DNA from: Cervus elaphus
Lineage: Eukaryota > Chordata > Mammalia > Artiodactyla > Cervidae
Assembly: GCF_910594005.1 (NCBI RefSeq)
Contig: NC_057823.1
Location: 56,108,015-56,172,014, forward strand
Reading direction: 5' to 3'
DNA length: 64,000 nucleotides
Shown here: positions 1 through 10,860 of the stretch, one piece after another
How the letters are laid out: every line of letters starts with the position of its first letter
How positions within the stretch are numbered: position 1 is the stretch's first letter
The notes under the pieces: generated by a model
Told to the model about the DNA's origin: nothing
Database searches by the model: none
What the model saw: the letters and a program-made list of their open reading frames with translations, nothing else
Translations under genes and position numbers: made by a program

Positions 1-875
1 GCTTATTTAACTCATATGCAGAGTACATCATGCAAAATGCAAAGCTGGATGAAGCACAAGCTGGAAACCAGATTGCTGGCAGAAATATCAGTAACCTCAG
101 ATATGCAGATGACACCACCCTTATGGCAGAAAGTGGAGAGGAAATAATGAAGGTGATGATGAAGGTGAAACAGAAGAGTGAAAAAGCTGGCTTAAAACTC
201 AACATTCAAAAAACTAAGACCAGGGCAGCCAGTCCCATCACTTCATGGCAAATAGATGGGAAAACAATGGAAACAGTGACAAACTTTATTTTCTTGGACT
301 CCAAAAGCATTGTAGATGGTGACAGCAGCCACAAAATTAAAAGATGCTTGCTTCTTGGAAGAAAAGCTATGACAAACGTAGACAATGTATTGAAAAGCAG
401 AAACTTTACTTTGCCGACAAAGGTCTGTCTAGTCAAAGTTACGGTTTTTCCAGTAGTCATGTATGGGTGTGAGAGTTGGACCATAAAGAAGGCTGAACGC
501 TGAGAACTGATGCTTTTGAGCTGTGATGTTGGAGAAGACTCTTGACAGTCCCTTGGACTGCAAGGAAATCAAACCAGTCAATCCTAAAGGAAATAAATCC
601 TAAATATTCATTAGAAGGTCTGATGCTAAAGCTCCAATACTTTGGCCACCTGATGCGAAGAGCCAACTCATTAGAAAAGACCCTGATGCTGGGAAAGATT
701 TAAGGCAGGAGGAGAAGGGGACTACAAAGGACAAGATGATTGGATGGTATCATGGACTCAATGGACATGAGTTTGAACAAGATCCAGGAGATAGGGAAGG
801 ACAAGGAAGTCTGGAATGCTGCAGTTCATGGGGACGCAGAGTCGAACACGATTGAGAGAGTGAACAACAACAAAA
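1..875 (+). mobile_element. BovB (RTE) LINE, 3' part, cut by window edge
   Basis: The 3' end of a BovB retrotransposon that begins before the window. A frame at 30-503 encodes the C-terminal half of the reverse transcriptase, including an intact YADD metal-binding motif (LRYADDTTLMAE) and the downstream ITSWQIDGKTMETVT and VVMYGCESWTIKKAER blocks. The frame stops at 501-503, and the rest of the C-terminal region is present but shifted out of frame. The element ends near 875 in a tail of the form gaacaacaacaaaaag, one of the two usual BovB tail types. It is a dead copy. Confidence 0.93.
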
Positions 876-876
876 A

Positions 877-1262
877 GAATTAAGGCTTAGCTGGATGCTT
901 CTGGCTCAGTGTCTTTCATAAATTTGCAGTCAAGGTATCTGCTGAGGCTGGATGATCCAGTTCTAGGATGATGGCTTACTCAGAGGGTAGCAAGCCTCAG
1001 TCCCTGGCCTTCATATAGAAGTACTTCATAGGGTGTCCTCACAACATGGCAGCTAGCTTCCCACTGAAAGTGTGTGGGGGGGGGGGGGGGGGGGAGGGTG
1101 AGAGAGAGAGAGAGAAGAGCCTGCAATGCTTTTTATTACATATAAAAAGTCACACAGTGTCACTTCCACCATACTCTATTCATGAGAAGCAAGTCACTTG
1201 TTTTAACCCACATTCAAGAGGAAGGGTATTAGACTCCCCCTCTTGTAGAGAGAACTATTAAA
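877..1262. repeat. Ancient LTR-like mammalian repeat, family uncertain
   Basis: Sequence from ggcttagctggatgcttctg to about 1262 resembles an old MaLR/ERVL-type LTR: 'cctcacaacatggcagctagcttcc', followed by a GA-rich stretch and 'gaagcaagtcac'-type text. It lies directly after the BovB tail and contains the G19/(GA)n tract. I recognise the style but cannot name the subfamily. Confidence 0.4.
1076..1115 (+). repeat. Homopolymer G19 plus (GA)n
   Basis: An uninterrupted run of 19 G (1076-1094), one A, GGG, then a GA dinucleotide tract to about 1115. It could form G-quadruplex or triplex DNA and is probably length-polymorphic or hard to sequence accurately. Confidence 0.95.
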
Positions 1263-2270
1263 GAATTTGTGGGCATATTTTACAACTATCATACCTTTCA
1301 ACCTTATCTTACATGGGCAATATTTCAGCACGCAGGCATGGGACTCCAGAAAGGAGAACATTTTAGGCAAAGAACAGAGTATGACACACAGGTAGGAAAA
1401 TAGTTTTTTGGAGAACAGCAGGTATCCTACATTACAATGCAGAGTAAGGATAGAAGAAGAAGAGAAGAAAAACAAAATGAAAAGAGGGAGGAGACCTTGA
1501 AGAGCTTTTTTACTTGCAATGGTGGGTAAAGAAAAACAGTGGAATGACAGGATTAGAAACACTTATCTGGAATGGCAGAGTTCAGAAATATTTATCTGGG
1601 AATATGGAGTTGAGCATTGGAGACTGAAATCTGAAATCATTAGGAAACCATTCTGTTTGCAGTAAGGTTGCAGAGACATTGACTTGAACAGAACAGTGGG
1701 AGTGCAAGGCTGGGGACAGATACCACAGTTCTTGGTAATTAAGTAAATGAGAGAGGAACCCAGAAGGAGTTGCCAAAGGTGAAACTCTGTTTTGGGTCTG
1801 AGTGACAGTATGCTATTAATCAAAAGAGAAATAAAGAGCACCAGAGGATAGAGGTATGGATTTTATAAGCAAACTCCATAGAATCAGAAATAATCTTAGG
1901 ACACTGTATACTTTCCCAGGAAGATGATGAGATATGATTGTTTGTTGACACTGGGTTATGGAAGGACAGACAAGGGAAGATGCCAAGCAGGTAATCAAAT
2001 ATGAGTTCAGATGTCAGGGGAGAGGTCAAGCGTAAAGAGCAGCCCTATTGTCCACATGAGTGGACCAACAGGCCATAGACAGACTGGAGCCAACCATCTT
2101 ACTGGAAAGTGTCAGGAAAAACATTTCTTTGACTTACTCACAATATGAATCCTGCAGGTACAAGTGTTTCATGTTAATGGTATGACTTGCCTTTTAAAAT
2201 CGTTTTTCTTTGAAGTGTCCTTTTGAAGAAAAAGTGCTCAGGTGGAGATTTCAGTCCTGCCTAGTGAGTC
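1263..2270. other. Single-copy sequence, nothing recognised
   Basis: About 1 kb of moderately AT-rich sequence. I see no repeat family I can name, no RNA gene and no convincing exon. The open frames on the minus strand here have no recognisable domain and ordinary background composition. Confidence 0.6.
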
Positions 2271-2966
2271 ACTATGTCATATTTCTATTGCTGCTCTAAC
2301 AAAGTACCACAAAACTATTGTCTAAAAACAATGTCACTTTGTTCTCTTATAGTTCTGGAGGTTAGAAGTTCAAAATCTGTTTCTCTGGACTCAAGTCAAA
2401 GTGGCTTCAGGGCTGGCTCCTTCTGGAGGCTTCAAGAGAAGAATCTGTTTCCTTGTCTTCTTCAGCTTGTAGGTGCTACCTAGATTCCTTATTTGTAATC
2501 CCTTATAGCTCAGTCAGTAAGGAATCTGGCTTTAATGAAGGAGACCTGGGTTCAATTCCTGGGTCAGGAAGATCCCCTGGAGAAGGAAATGGCAGCCCAC
2601 TCCAGTATTCTTGCCTGGAGAATCCCATGGACAGAGGAGCCTGGCAGGCTACAATCCATGGGGTTGCAAGCGTTGGACACAATTTAGCGACTAAACCACC
2701 ACCACCTCCATCTTCAAAACATATCACTTTAATCTTTGCATCCCTCCTCATACCATCTTCTTTGACACTAACTCCTATAGTGTCCCTTTTACACAGACAT
2801 TGTGTTTATGCTGGACCCACCAGGCTAATTCAGGATAGCTCCCCATCTCAAAATCCTAAACTTACTCACACATGCATGCATTGTTCCTTTTGCTGTATAA
2901 GGTAACATTCACAGGTTCTGCAAATAGGACATGGAAATATTTGGGAGGCCACTACTCAGCCTACCA
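2271..2966 (-). mobile_element. MLT1-like MaLR LTR, split by a SINE
   Basis: The segment reads as the reverse complement of a mammalian MaLR LTR: 'ctgctctaacaaagtaccac', 'agttctggaggttagaag', then after the SINE 'cctccatcttcaaa', 'cacaggttctgcaaatagg' and 'ctcagcctaccatgg'. Bov-tA at 2497-2706 interrupts it. A related diverged copy lies at 44150-44660 in the same orientation. Subfamily assignment is from memory of the consensus and approximate. Confidence 0.6.
2497..2706 (+). mobile_element. Bov-tA SINE (tRNA head + BovB-derived tail)
   Basis: The left part is tRNA-like, with an A-box-like stretch around 'tagctcagtcagtaagg' and a B-box 'ggttcaattcc'. It is followed by the Bov-A body 'gatcccctggagaaggaaat', 'cactccagtattcttgcctg' and the BovB-related 3' part ending in gactaaaccacc. 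Inserted into the MLT1-like LTR and therefore younger than it. No clear TSD seen. Confidence 0.9.
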
Positions 2967-3437
2967 TGGCCCCCCAAATCCAATTGGGTACAAATCCACT
3001 GCTCTCCCAGCTGAATATACACCATCAATGTGAGACTTTAAATGTAACTTCCCCTACCCTCTCAGCTTCATGAGGTTTTATGTTGTCTGTTTTTCACCAA
3101 CAGATCATCACCAACATTCTGAAAAAGCCTTCAGTATCAACACAGAAATTCATGGTCCAAAGGGACCTCAAATTTCATCTAGTGCAGCATCAGCTGTATA
3201 TTTATTACTACTGGTCTTCAGATCTGGAGATGAAAATTGAAGTACTCAAATTTACTTCTCCATTTCTCACTCAATTTGTCTTCCTTCCTTGGCACTGATT
3301 CCCTGGCAACTTACTCTACCCACAGTTTCTCTTTCTTCAGCAAAGAGAAATACTAGAGAATTTATAACTTGATGTGTTAAAAGTGTTCAACATCCTAATC
3401 AGAGAAACAAACATAAATCTCCAACTATGATTTATGT
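2967..3437. other. Single-copy sequence, nothing recognised
   Basis: About 470 bp between the MLT1-like LTR and the next BovB. No repeat, RNA or exon structure recognised. Confidence 0.55.
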
Positions 3438-3467
3438 CAATGCAAAGAAATAGAGGAAAACAACAGA

Positions 3468-5212
3468 ATGGGAAAGACTAGAGATCTTTTCAAGAAAATT
3501 AGAGATACCAAGGGAACATTTCATGCAAAGATGGGCTCGATAAAGGACAGAAATGGTATGGACCTAACAGAAGCAGAAGATATTAAGAAGAGGTGGCAAG
3601 AATACACAGAAGAAATGTACAAAAAAGATCTTAATGACCCAGATAATCACGATAGTGTGATCACTCACCTAGAGCCAGACATCCTGGAATGTGAAGTCAA
3701 GTGGGCCTTAGGAAGCATCACTATGAACAAAGCTAGTAGAGGTGATGGAATTCCAGTTGAGCTATTTCAAATCCTGAAAGATGATGCTTTGAAAGTGCTG
3801 CACTCAATATGCCAGCAAATTGGGAAAACTCAGCAGTGGCCACAGGACTGGAAAAGGTCAGTTTTCATTCCAATCCCAAAGAAAGGCAATGCCAAAGAAT
3901 GCTCAAACTACTGCACAGTTGCACTCAATTCACACGCTAGTAAAGTAATGCTCAAAATTCTCCAAGCCAGGCTTCAACAATACGTGAACTATGAACTTCC
4001 AGATGTTCAAGCTGGTTTTAGAAAAGACAGAGGAACCAGAGTCAAATTGCCAACATCTGCTGGATCATTGAAAAAGCAAGAGAGTTCCAGAAAAACATCT
4101 ATTTCTGCTTTATTGACTATGCCAATGCCTTTGACTGTGTGGATCACAATAAACTGTGGAAAATTCTGAAAGAGATGGGAATACCAGACCACCTGACCTG
4201 CTTCTTGAGAAACCTATATGCAGGTCAGGAAGCAACAGTTAGAACTGGACATGGAACAACAGACTGGTTCCAAATAGGAAAAGGAGTACATCAAGGCTGT
4301 ATATTGCATCTTTATATATGTATATTTGTATACATATACATTTATATATGTATATTTAACTTATATGCAGAGTATATCATGAGAAATGCTGGGCTGGAAG
4401 AAGCACAGGCTGGAATCAAGATTGCCAGGAGAAATATCAGATATGCAGATGACACCATCCTTATGGCAGAAAGTGAAGAGGAACTAAAAAGCCTCTTGAT
4501 GAAAGTCAAAGAGGAGAGTGAAAAAGTTGGCTTAAAGTTCAACATTCAGAAAACTAAAATCATGGCATCTAGTACCATCACTTCATGGGAAATAGATGGG
4601 GAAACAGTGGAAACAGTGTCAGACTTTTATTTTTTTGGGCTCCAAAATCACTGCAGATGATGATTACAGCCATGAAATTAAAAGACGCTTACTCCTTGGA
4701 AGGAAAGCTATGACCAACCTAGATAGCATATTAAAAAACAGAGACATTACTTGGCCAACAAAGGTCCGTCTAGTCAAGGCTATGGTTTTTCCAGTGGTCA
4801 TGTATGGATGTGAGAGTTGGACTGTGAAGAGGGCTGAGTGCCGAAGAATGATGCTTTTGAACTGTGGTGTTGGAGAAGACTCTTGAGAGTCCCTTGGACT
4901 GCAAGGAGATCCAACCAGTCCATCCTAAAGGAGATTAGTCCTGGGTGTTCATTGGATGGACTGATGCTGAAGCTGAAACTCCAGTACTTTGGCTACCTCA
5001 TGCGAAGAGCTGACTCATTGGAAAAGACCCTGACACTGGGAGGGATTGAGGGCCGGAGGAGAAGGGGACAACAGAGGATGAGATGGTTGGATGGCATCAC
5101 CAACTCGATGGACATGAGTTTGAGTAAACTCCAGGAGTTGGTGATAGACAGGGAGGCTTGGCGTGCTGCGATTCATGGGGTCACAGAGAGTCGGACACAA
5201 CTGAGTGACTGA
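3468..5212 (+). pseudogene. Degenerate BovB reverse transcriptase
   Basis: Remnant of the BovB ORF2-type polyprotein, which in intact elements carries an apurinic-like endonuclease followed by reverse transcriptase. Here only the linker and RT remain, spread over at least four frames. The fingers/palm region is in the first frame, the palm motif YADD in the second, and the C-terminal 'VVMYGCESWTVKRAE' and 'GRRRRGQQRMRWLDGI' stretches in the third and fourth. The endonuclease is absent through 5' truncation. It cannot encode a working enzyme. Confidence 0.88.
4306..4357 (+). repeat. TA-rich (TATATG-type) insert inside BovB
   Basis: An imperfect tatatg/tatttg/tacata repeat sits where other BovB copies read gtcaccctgcttattt. 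It is an expansion or replacement particular to this copy and contains short inverted tatatg/catata units. Confidence 0.8.
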
Positions 5213-5222
5213 ACTGAACTGA

Positions 5223-7196
5223 TTAGACCTGATACAATTTAAGTCCCTTCAGACCCTCAGCTTCTATGATTCTGTTGATGTAATATAGACTTGCATCCAC
5301 TGTAATATAAACTTGCATTATTTTTCACTAGAAGTAATTTTACTTTAAAGAAATGAGTGAACTGTAGAATATTCCATTATTGCTCATGACTGAACTGAGA
5401 TTGTGAGGATTTTTTCAAACCTGTATATCACATAGTTTGTAATTTTCAGTGATACATATTTAGGTATGTATTACCTAAATACATATATTTTGGTGTGAGG
5501 AACATGGTAGAAAGAGCTGTGATTTAGAGTTCAACAAATCAGAATCATATTTTAGCAATGCAACCAAGATGTTGGCAAGTGTGTTAATTTCTCCAAAACT
5601 TCACTTCTTTATTAGGAAACTGGGGATAGGAATACACACACAAAGCCTGGGGAGATTGAATGTGACAATGATGTAAAGTACTTAGCACTGCTTGGCACAT
5701 AGTAGATGCTCAATAAACATTAAGCCAGACATTCAACTGGTGTTTATCTTCTACTATGTCTCAGGAACTGACTTCAACTCATTATTCCCTCCTCTTCACA
5801 TTCATTAACATGTAAAGAATAGAAGCAACATCGTCTGAACTTGACACTTAAGATTCTTGACTAACTGGGTTAATATCCAAGAAATAATGATTAGCCAATA
5901 AATTAATGATTAGCAGATTTATAGTTATAATGTAAGAGACAGTTAGTCATTAACTTGAGTAATGTTTACTAATGGTAGCAATTACAGAAAATTATAAAGT
6001 GTAAGAAAGAAAAGGCCAGTAATGGTTACAAGTGCCTGACATATTTCAGCAGGCTAAAATCACTATTACAGTCAATGAGGTCTTAGGTCAAAGATACGAT
6101 CATTGTTGAAAGAGCAAAACATTACATTAAAATTAATTCAAAAATTAAAATCCATTCCTTTTATATAATTATCAATAAATTTATTACCATTTTCAGCTAC
6201 ACTATTTATCAAGCATGTCTTCTTTTATGTCTAGAACAAGTTAACAAAAAATAGACTTTAAAACACGAGTTTACCTTGTAAGTTTCTTATTTCTCTAAAT
6301 GTCAAAAAAAAATGTTTTGTGTTCTTTATGGGGAGAGAAAGATAGTGTTGTTATGTGGCAAAAGGAGACTGTTGCTCTACACTGGCCTGACAATGTAGGT
6401 TTTTGGTAAAGAGGTGAAATTTGAGGTCCTCACACTTTCCAGTACAAGAAGTATATACTGTTTAGATCTGTCTCAACTTTAGCTCTGCCTCTGTAGACTC
6501 CATCTTTGTAGGATCTTATATGGAAATGCCAACATAGATTATAAATGTATCAGTGATACCAAAATTAACTTTCCATCTACTCATGCCTTTAGGTTTTATG
6601 TTTTCTCTATTTATGAAATTATTTTCCCCTTATATGAGTCTTCATTAATCTAGGATGTTAAAATTCATTCAAATTGAGTGTTCACATATTATCCCTTCTG
6701 GAATTATTATGACTTAATACCTAAATGAAATTTAAGCCTATGAAACTGATGAGGTAGTTTTATTAATACAGAATTCTGGATAAATAAAATTCAAAGCCAG
6801 GAGTTTGACAGGTTAACAGGAGATGGAATATAAACTCATTGAAACATTAGTGAAAGCCAAGGAAAATTGTAAGCCTTAAATTCATCTCAATTCAGAAAAG
6901 AACACTAGGAATAGCTTACTACTTATATTGTGTTCACTTGTCAAGACCATAATGTTTTTCTTAATCCAAACTATAGCTTGCTAGTGACTTCCTATGGCAT
7001 GTATCTAGTGTGACATTAATTTGTTGTAAATCTTCTTATGAAAATGTTGTTAACCCAAACTATTAAGTGAGGCTTAACACTCAGCTACAGTAAGCTTTGA
7101 GACTGGCCCATGATAAGGATGGAGAGTAAGTATGATGTATCTTATTTTTCCTTTCTATAACTTGAATGGCATGCATTTTGATTTAAATTTTCCTGG
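5223..7196. other. AT-rich single-copy stretch with one MIR
   Basis: About 2 kb of AT-rich DNA. Apart from the MIR at 5515-5725 I recognise no element, RNA or exon. Short direct repeats of 'ttaatgattagca' type occur near 5885-5920. Confidence 0.6.
5515..5725 (+). mobile_element. MIR SINE, diverged
   Basis: The 3' half is clear: 'aggaaactggggatagg' then 'cttggcacatagtagatgct' and 'caataaacatt', the standard MIR end. The 5' half is weakly recognisable. An ancient mammalian SINE. Confidence 0.7.
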
Positions 7197-7660
7197 TTGT
7201 TATTCTTTTTTTTTTTTCAATTGAGGTATAGTTGATTTACAATGTTGTGTTAAGTTTCAGGTATATAGAAGAGTGATTCAGTTATGTGTCTATGTATGTA
7301 TACACACACACATATACACACACATATATGTATTTTAAGATTCTTTACTTTTATTGGTTATTAAAAATATTCAGTACAGTTCCCCATGTTATACAGTAGG
7401 CACCTGTTGGGTATTCATTTTATATATAGTAGTATGAATAAGTTAATCCCAAACTCCTAATTTATCCCTTCCCCACTTTCCCTCCCCCTTGGTTGTTCTC
7501 TATGTCTGTGAGTCTGTTTTGTAGATAGGTTCATTTGTGTCATATTTTGGATTCCATGTACAAGCGATATCATATGGTGTTTGTCTTTCTCTGACTTACT
7601 TCACTTAGTATGATGATCTCTAGGTCCATTCATGATGCGCAAATGGTATTGTTATTCTTT
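7197..7660 (-). mobile_element. L1 3' end with 12-bp TSD
   Basis: The insertion at 7209-7648 starts with a T run (poly-A of the minus-strand element) and reads as the reverse complement of a ruminant L1 3' end ('caattgaggtatagttgatt', 'ttccccatgttatacagtag'). It is bounded by perfect 12-bp repeats ttgttattcttt at 7197-7208 and 7649-7660. The right junction ATTCTTT/AAAA fits the L1 endonuclease preference. The element is severely 5'-truncated. Confidence 0.9.
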
Positions 7661-10035
7661 AAAAATGTTTTAAAGTGTGGTTATCAACATTATGAATGAA
7701 ATCTTATTGTGTTGTATTTCTTCAAAAAATTGAGAAATCTAGTCATTTCTCTAACCATTTCAACATCCTTCTTTAAATTCTTTGTATATTCTGGACTTTT
7801 GACACAAAATTTATTATTAATTATTAATTTCCTAGTATTATGTATTTTCCTCTTTAAGAATTATTAAATTCTCATGCTATTTTGTAGTAGTGTTTAAGAT
7901 AATTGCATGAACAGTTCTGTATTGAAACAGCATTAATTTTCATTAATAATCTTTATTATCATAACTTACTCATTATTAAACTCTTTGGTTTGATTCATGT
8001 TTTCTGGTTCTTAGGAATTTTTTCTTCAGAAGCTTGTGGACTTGTTTATTATTTTAATTTGTTACATATATTACTTCATTTTGGTTTTTCTTATTATTTC
8101 ATTTTTAATATTGCATAGAAGGTCTCCGAGTGCAATCCGGTTTTTTTTCCTTTACAAGTAATCCTTCTCCCTCCATAGAACTCAGCCTTCTCTGATCCTT
8201 TGTAGGAAAAATGATCTTTACTTTTGAAATTCAGTTATTTAACGAGGACAAGTGTAAGTGCTGAATTAACTTTTAACAATTTTGCTTGCTACAAGACAAA
8301 CACTTTTGACCTGCAAATTCAGATCTTCAGTAGTTTTCTATTGTGTCTAACTTTTGTTTCAATTTTCATATACTTCTCTCCCCTTTTTATTTGTCTTTTA
8401 AATCTGGGAGAATGATTCAATCTTTTCTTTTACATGACTAATTCAGTTTTCTATAGAAGTAATTCTATTCTTTACTGATTATGATTTAACTAGAAATTTT
8501 AGTTATGGTAATAGTTTCTTCATATTTTTTCACTACCTACCTAGTTTCCTTTCTTCCTTAGTTTGAGACTTTCATCTAATTTTTATTCTTTGTCTCAGAG
8601 ACTATGTTTTATTGTATTTTATTGTAGAGTACAAAGCAGATGTTATGTAGACTTTATTTTTGCTTTGATGTAGTATTTTTTTTCAGATGGGTGTTCTTTC
8701 TCTATTTCTTGATTTCAGTGTTCACTGATAGTGAATTTGCAGAATGCTTCTTTTTAAAAATAGATTCTATATTGTTTATCCATTCCTGAATATGAAGACA
8801 TTGATTTAGGCCTAGTATCAAATCCAAATCAGGTGAGTAGGTTCTGTGTGGATTCTAGTTATTTACCTAAACCATGTAAGTATATTCTCTGCAATATTTA
8901 AGCTGGAGGCCCAGCTGGTATAAGTTTCCATGGGTAGTTCAGTGATTCCCCTAGATCCTTGGGAATGGGGAAAGATTTAGGGCTGTAGGCAGATCTGAAG
9001 GAACCCACTTTATTTTGAACCATTTCGTCCCTGTTTTGGGTGAGAAAGTGCAGCCAGCAGTCATCTTTCTATTTTACCACTTTTCCCACTTGTCACTCCC
9101 TCTATTTTATGTGTCTGTCTCTGGTCTCTTTACTGCTGTTCAGTGACTGTACAGGGCTCTACCACCTTCAGTAGATGCCAGTCATCTGGGTTTTTCCTTC
9201 AGTGGAGTCACAATTATCCTTAACTTCCCCCCGAACCTGCTTGGAAAGCTTTCTGTCCATAGTGCTGGAGCAGCTACTAACGGAAGTTCCCCATTCTCCT
9301 TTCTACTTTCACCTTCAAAACCTTCTTCCAATATTCAGGGGTATGGGTGGGTCCTATCTATTTATTTAATAAGTATCTGTTAAGTGTAATTGCTGTTGAG
9401 TGGTTTTCTACAATTTTAAGTAGAAAGATCCCTCCTACCAGTTAAAAAATATCATAGAGAATTCTTAAAAATACGGCTTTTGTAAAATGATACTTCTGAT
9501 ACTGCATCAAACAACTTTAATGAAGACATTGCTGAGAGAAATCTGGCATTCTCTTTCTGCAGCAGCAAATTTCAATAGAACACCTTGTACAGTGGTCACT
9601 GTGCCAGGTCGACAGGTAGCCTCCGTGTCCTTAAAGGAAAAGCTACCAACATAAATGTCAAAAATTGAATATTGGGTTACAAGGCTTGAACAATTCTCAG
9701 AGCATTAGAAATGACTGGAGAGGTGATATTAAAATTCTGATCATTTTCTGAGAAATCTCTTCTAGTTAGGTCATAACTGTATACTCCTGAGATGATAACA
9801 GAATCATCTCCCAAAGCCTTTTCAACAAACTAGATTCTACTCTGTGCCTCATCATTTATTGATTCACCTGAGCACCTCATGCCCAGACCAAGAAACTTCT
9901 TATGATAACTATCACACAAATTCTTTATATTAACCTTCGATGCTCCACAAAAGGCATGAGGATGTGAATCTCCAACTCTGAATTAACTATCAAAGCGTGG
10001 CAGAGCTTCTGGATGCAAAAAGGATCAGTCAGCAA
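7661..10035. other. AT-rich single-copy stretch
   Basis: About 2.4 kb. The first part (7700-8800) is strongly T-rich and might hold very old L1 debris, but I cannot align it to a family with confidence. 8870-9990 looks single copy. No gene recognised. Confidence 0.5.
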
Positions 10036-10039
10036 CCTA

Positions 10040-10860
10040 GTTAAGAAACTCCTACAAATCATTATGATAAAGACAAACAACCATAGAGAATAATAGGCAG
10101 AAGATATAAGCAGAAATTTCACAGAAGAAATCCAAATGGCCAACAGGCATATAAAGAGATGCCCAAACTTACTGGTATTCAGGGAATGAAAATAACCAGA
10201 TGATATTTCATAATCATAAAATTGGCAGAATATAAGAAGTTTGCTAACATCAAGTGTTAGTGGGGAAAAGGGAACTCATAATCAGTGGTAGGGATGTCAA
10301 CTGGTATAAATACTTTGGAGAGTGATTTGGCAATATTTAGTTAACATGCCTGTAGCCTATTACCCTCCATTCCACTTCTGGGTTTATATCCTAGTGAAAC
10401 TTTTACACATGCGCAACAGGGAGACATGCCAAAGAACGTTCTTTGCAGTAATGTTTTTAATAACAAAAAGTTGGAATTGACCCAAACATTCATCTGTAAG
10501 AGGATGGGGATTAATAAATTGTGATATATCGATAAAGATGGAATGTTGTGCAACAACTAAAATATATGAGGAATATCTTCATATGTCAACATGGACAGAT
10601 CTTAAAAACACTGCTGAATGAGAAGAAGCAAGTTACATTTCAATGCCATTCATTTAAATGAAAAAAATGGTGAGCATGGTAATGCTATACATCATTTCTG
10701 GATATACGAAGACATATACACAGTAAAAGTTGAAAAGCGTGGGTTAGACAGACTCTATATTTAGGATGAGAGTTGCTTCTGAGATTGGAACAAGGTAAAT
10801 ATGTTTGGCATCTTCAGAGAAGGTGTCAACTTTCTCTGTAACATGTGTGTGTTTATTTCC
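10040..10860 (+). mobile_element. Ancient L1 (L1M-type), ORF2 end and 3' region
   Basis: Diverged text typical of the end of L1 ORF2: 'acaaatcattatgataaaga', 'aatccaaatggccaacaggc', 'tggagagtgatttggcaata', 'ttccacttctgggtttatat' and 'gatatatcgataaagatgga'. Many substitutions and small indels indicate a pre-bovid insertion. Confidence 0.75.

Larger units (their letters stand above)
3438..5222 (+). mobile_element. BovB LINE, 5'-truncated, RT region
   Basis: Begins within the linker upstream of the RT domain (tcaatgcaaagaaatagagg) and runs to a gactgaactgaactga tail. Broken frames at 3468-4169, 4139-4660, 4596-4886 and 4838-5212 together cover most of the RT domain and C-terminal region. Visible blocks include DGIPVELFQILKDD, SVFIPIPKKGNAKECSNY, DVQAGFRK and YADD (near 4445). 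Frameshifts separate the blocks. A TA-rich segment replaces the usual 'gtcaccctgctt' at 4306-4357, and three codons upstream of YADD are missing. No TSD is evident. Confidence 0.93.

Noticed and set aside
2503..2751. Frames translating 'ARILEWVA..' or 'GFSRQEYWSG..' peptides
   Set aside because: These are Bov-tA/Bov-A body sequence read in either direction and recur at every SINE.
3425..5235. TSD for the BovB at 3438-5222
   Set aside because: Flanks were compared (tgatttatg against attagacc) and do not match adjacent to the element.
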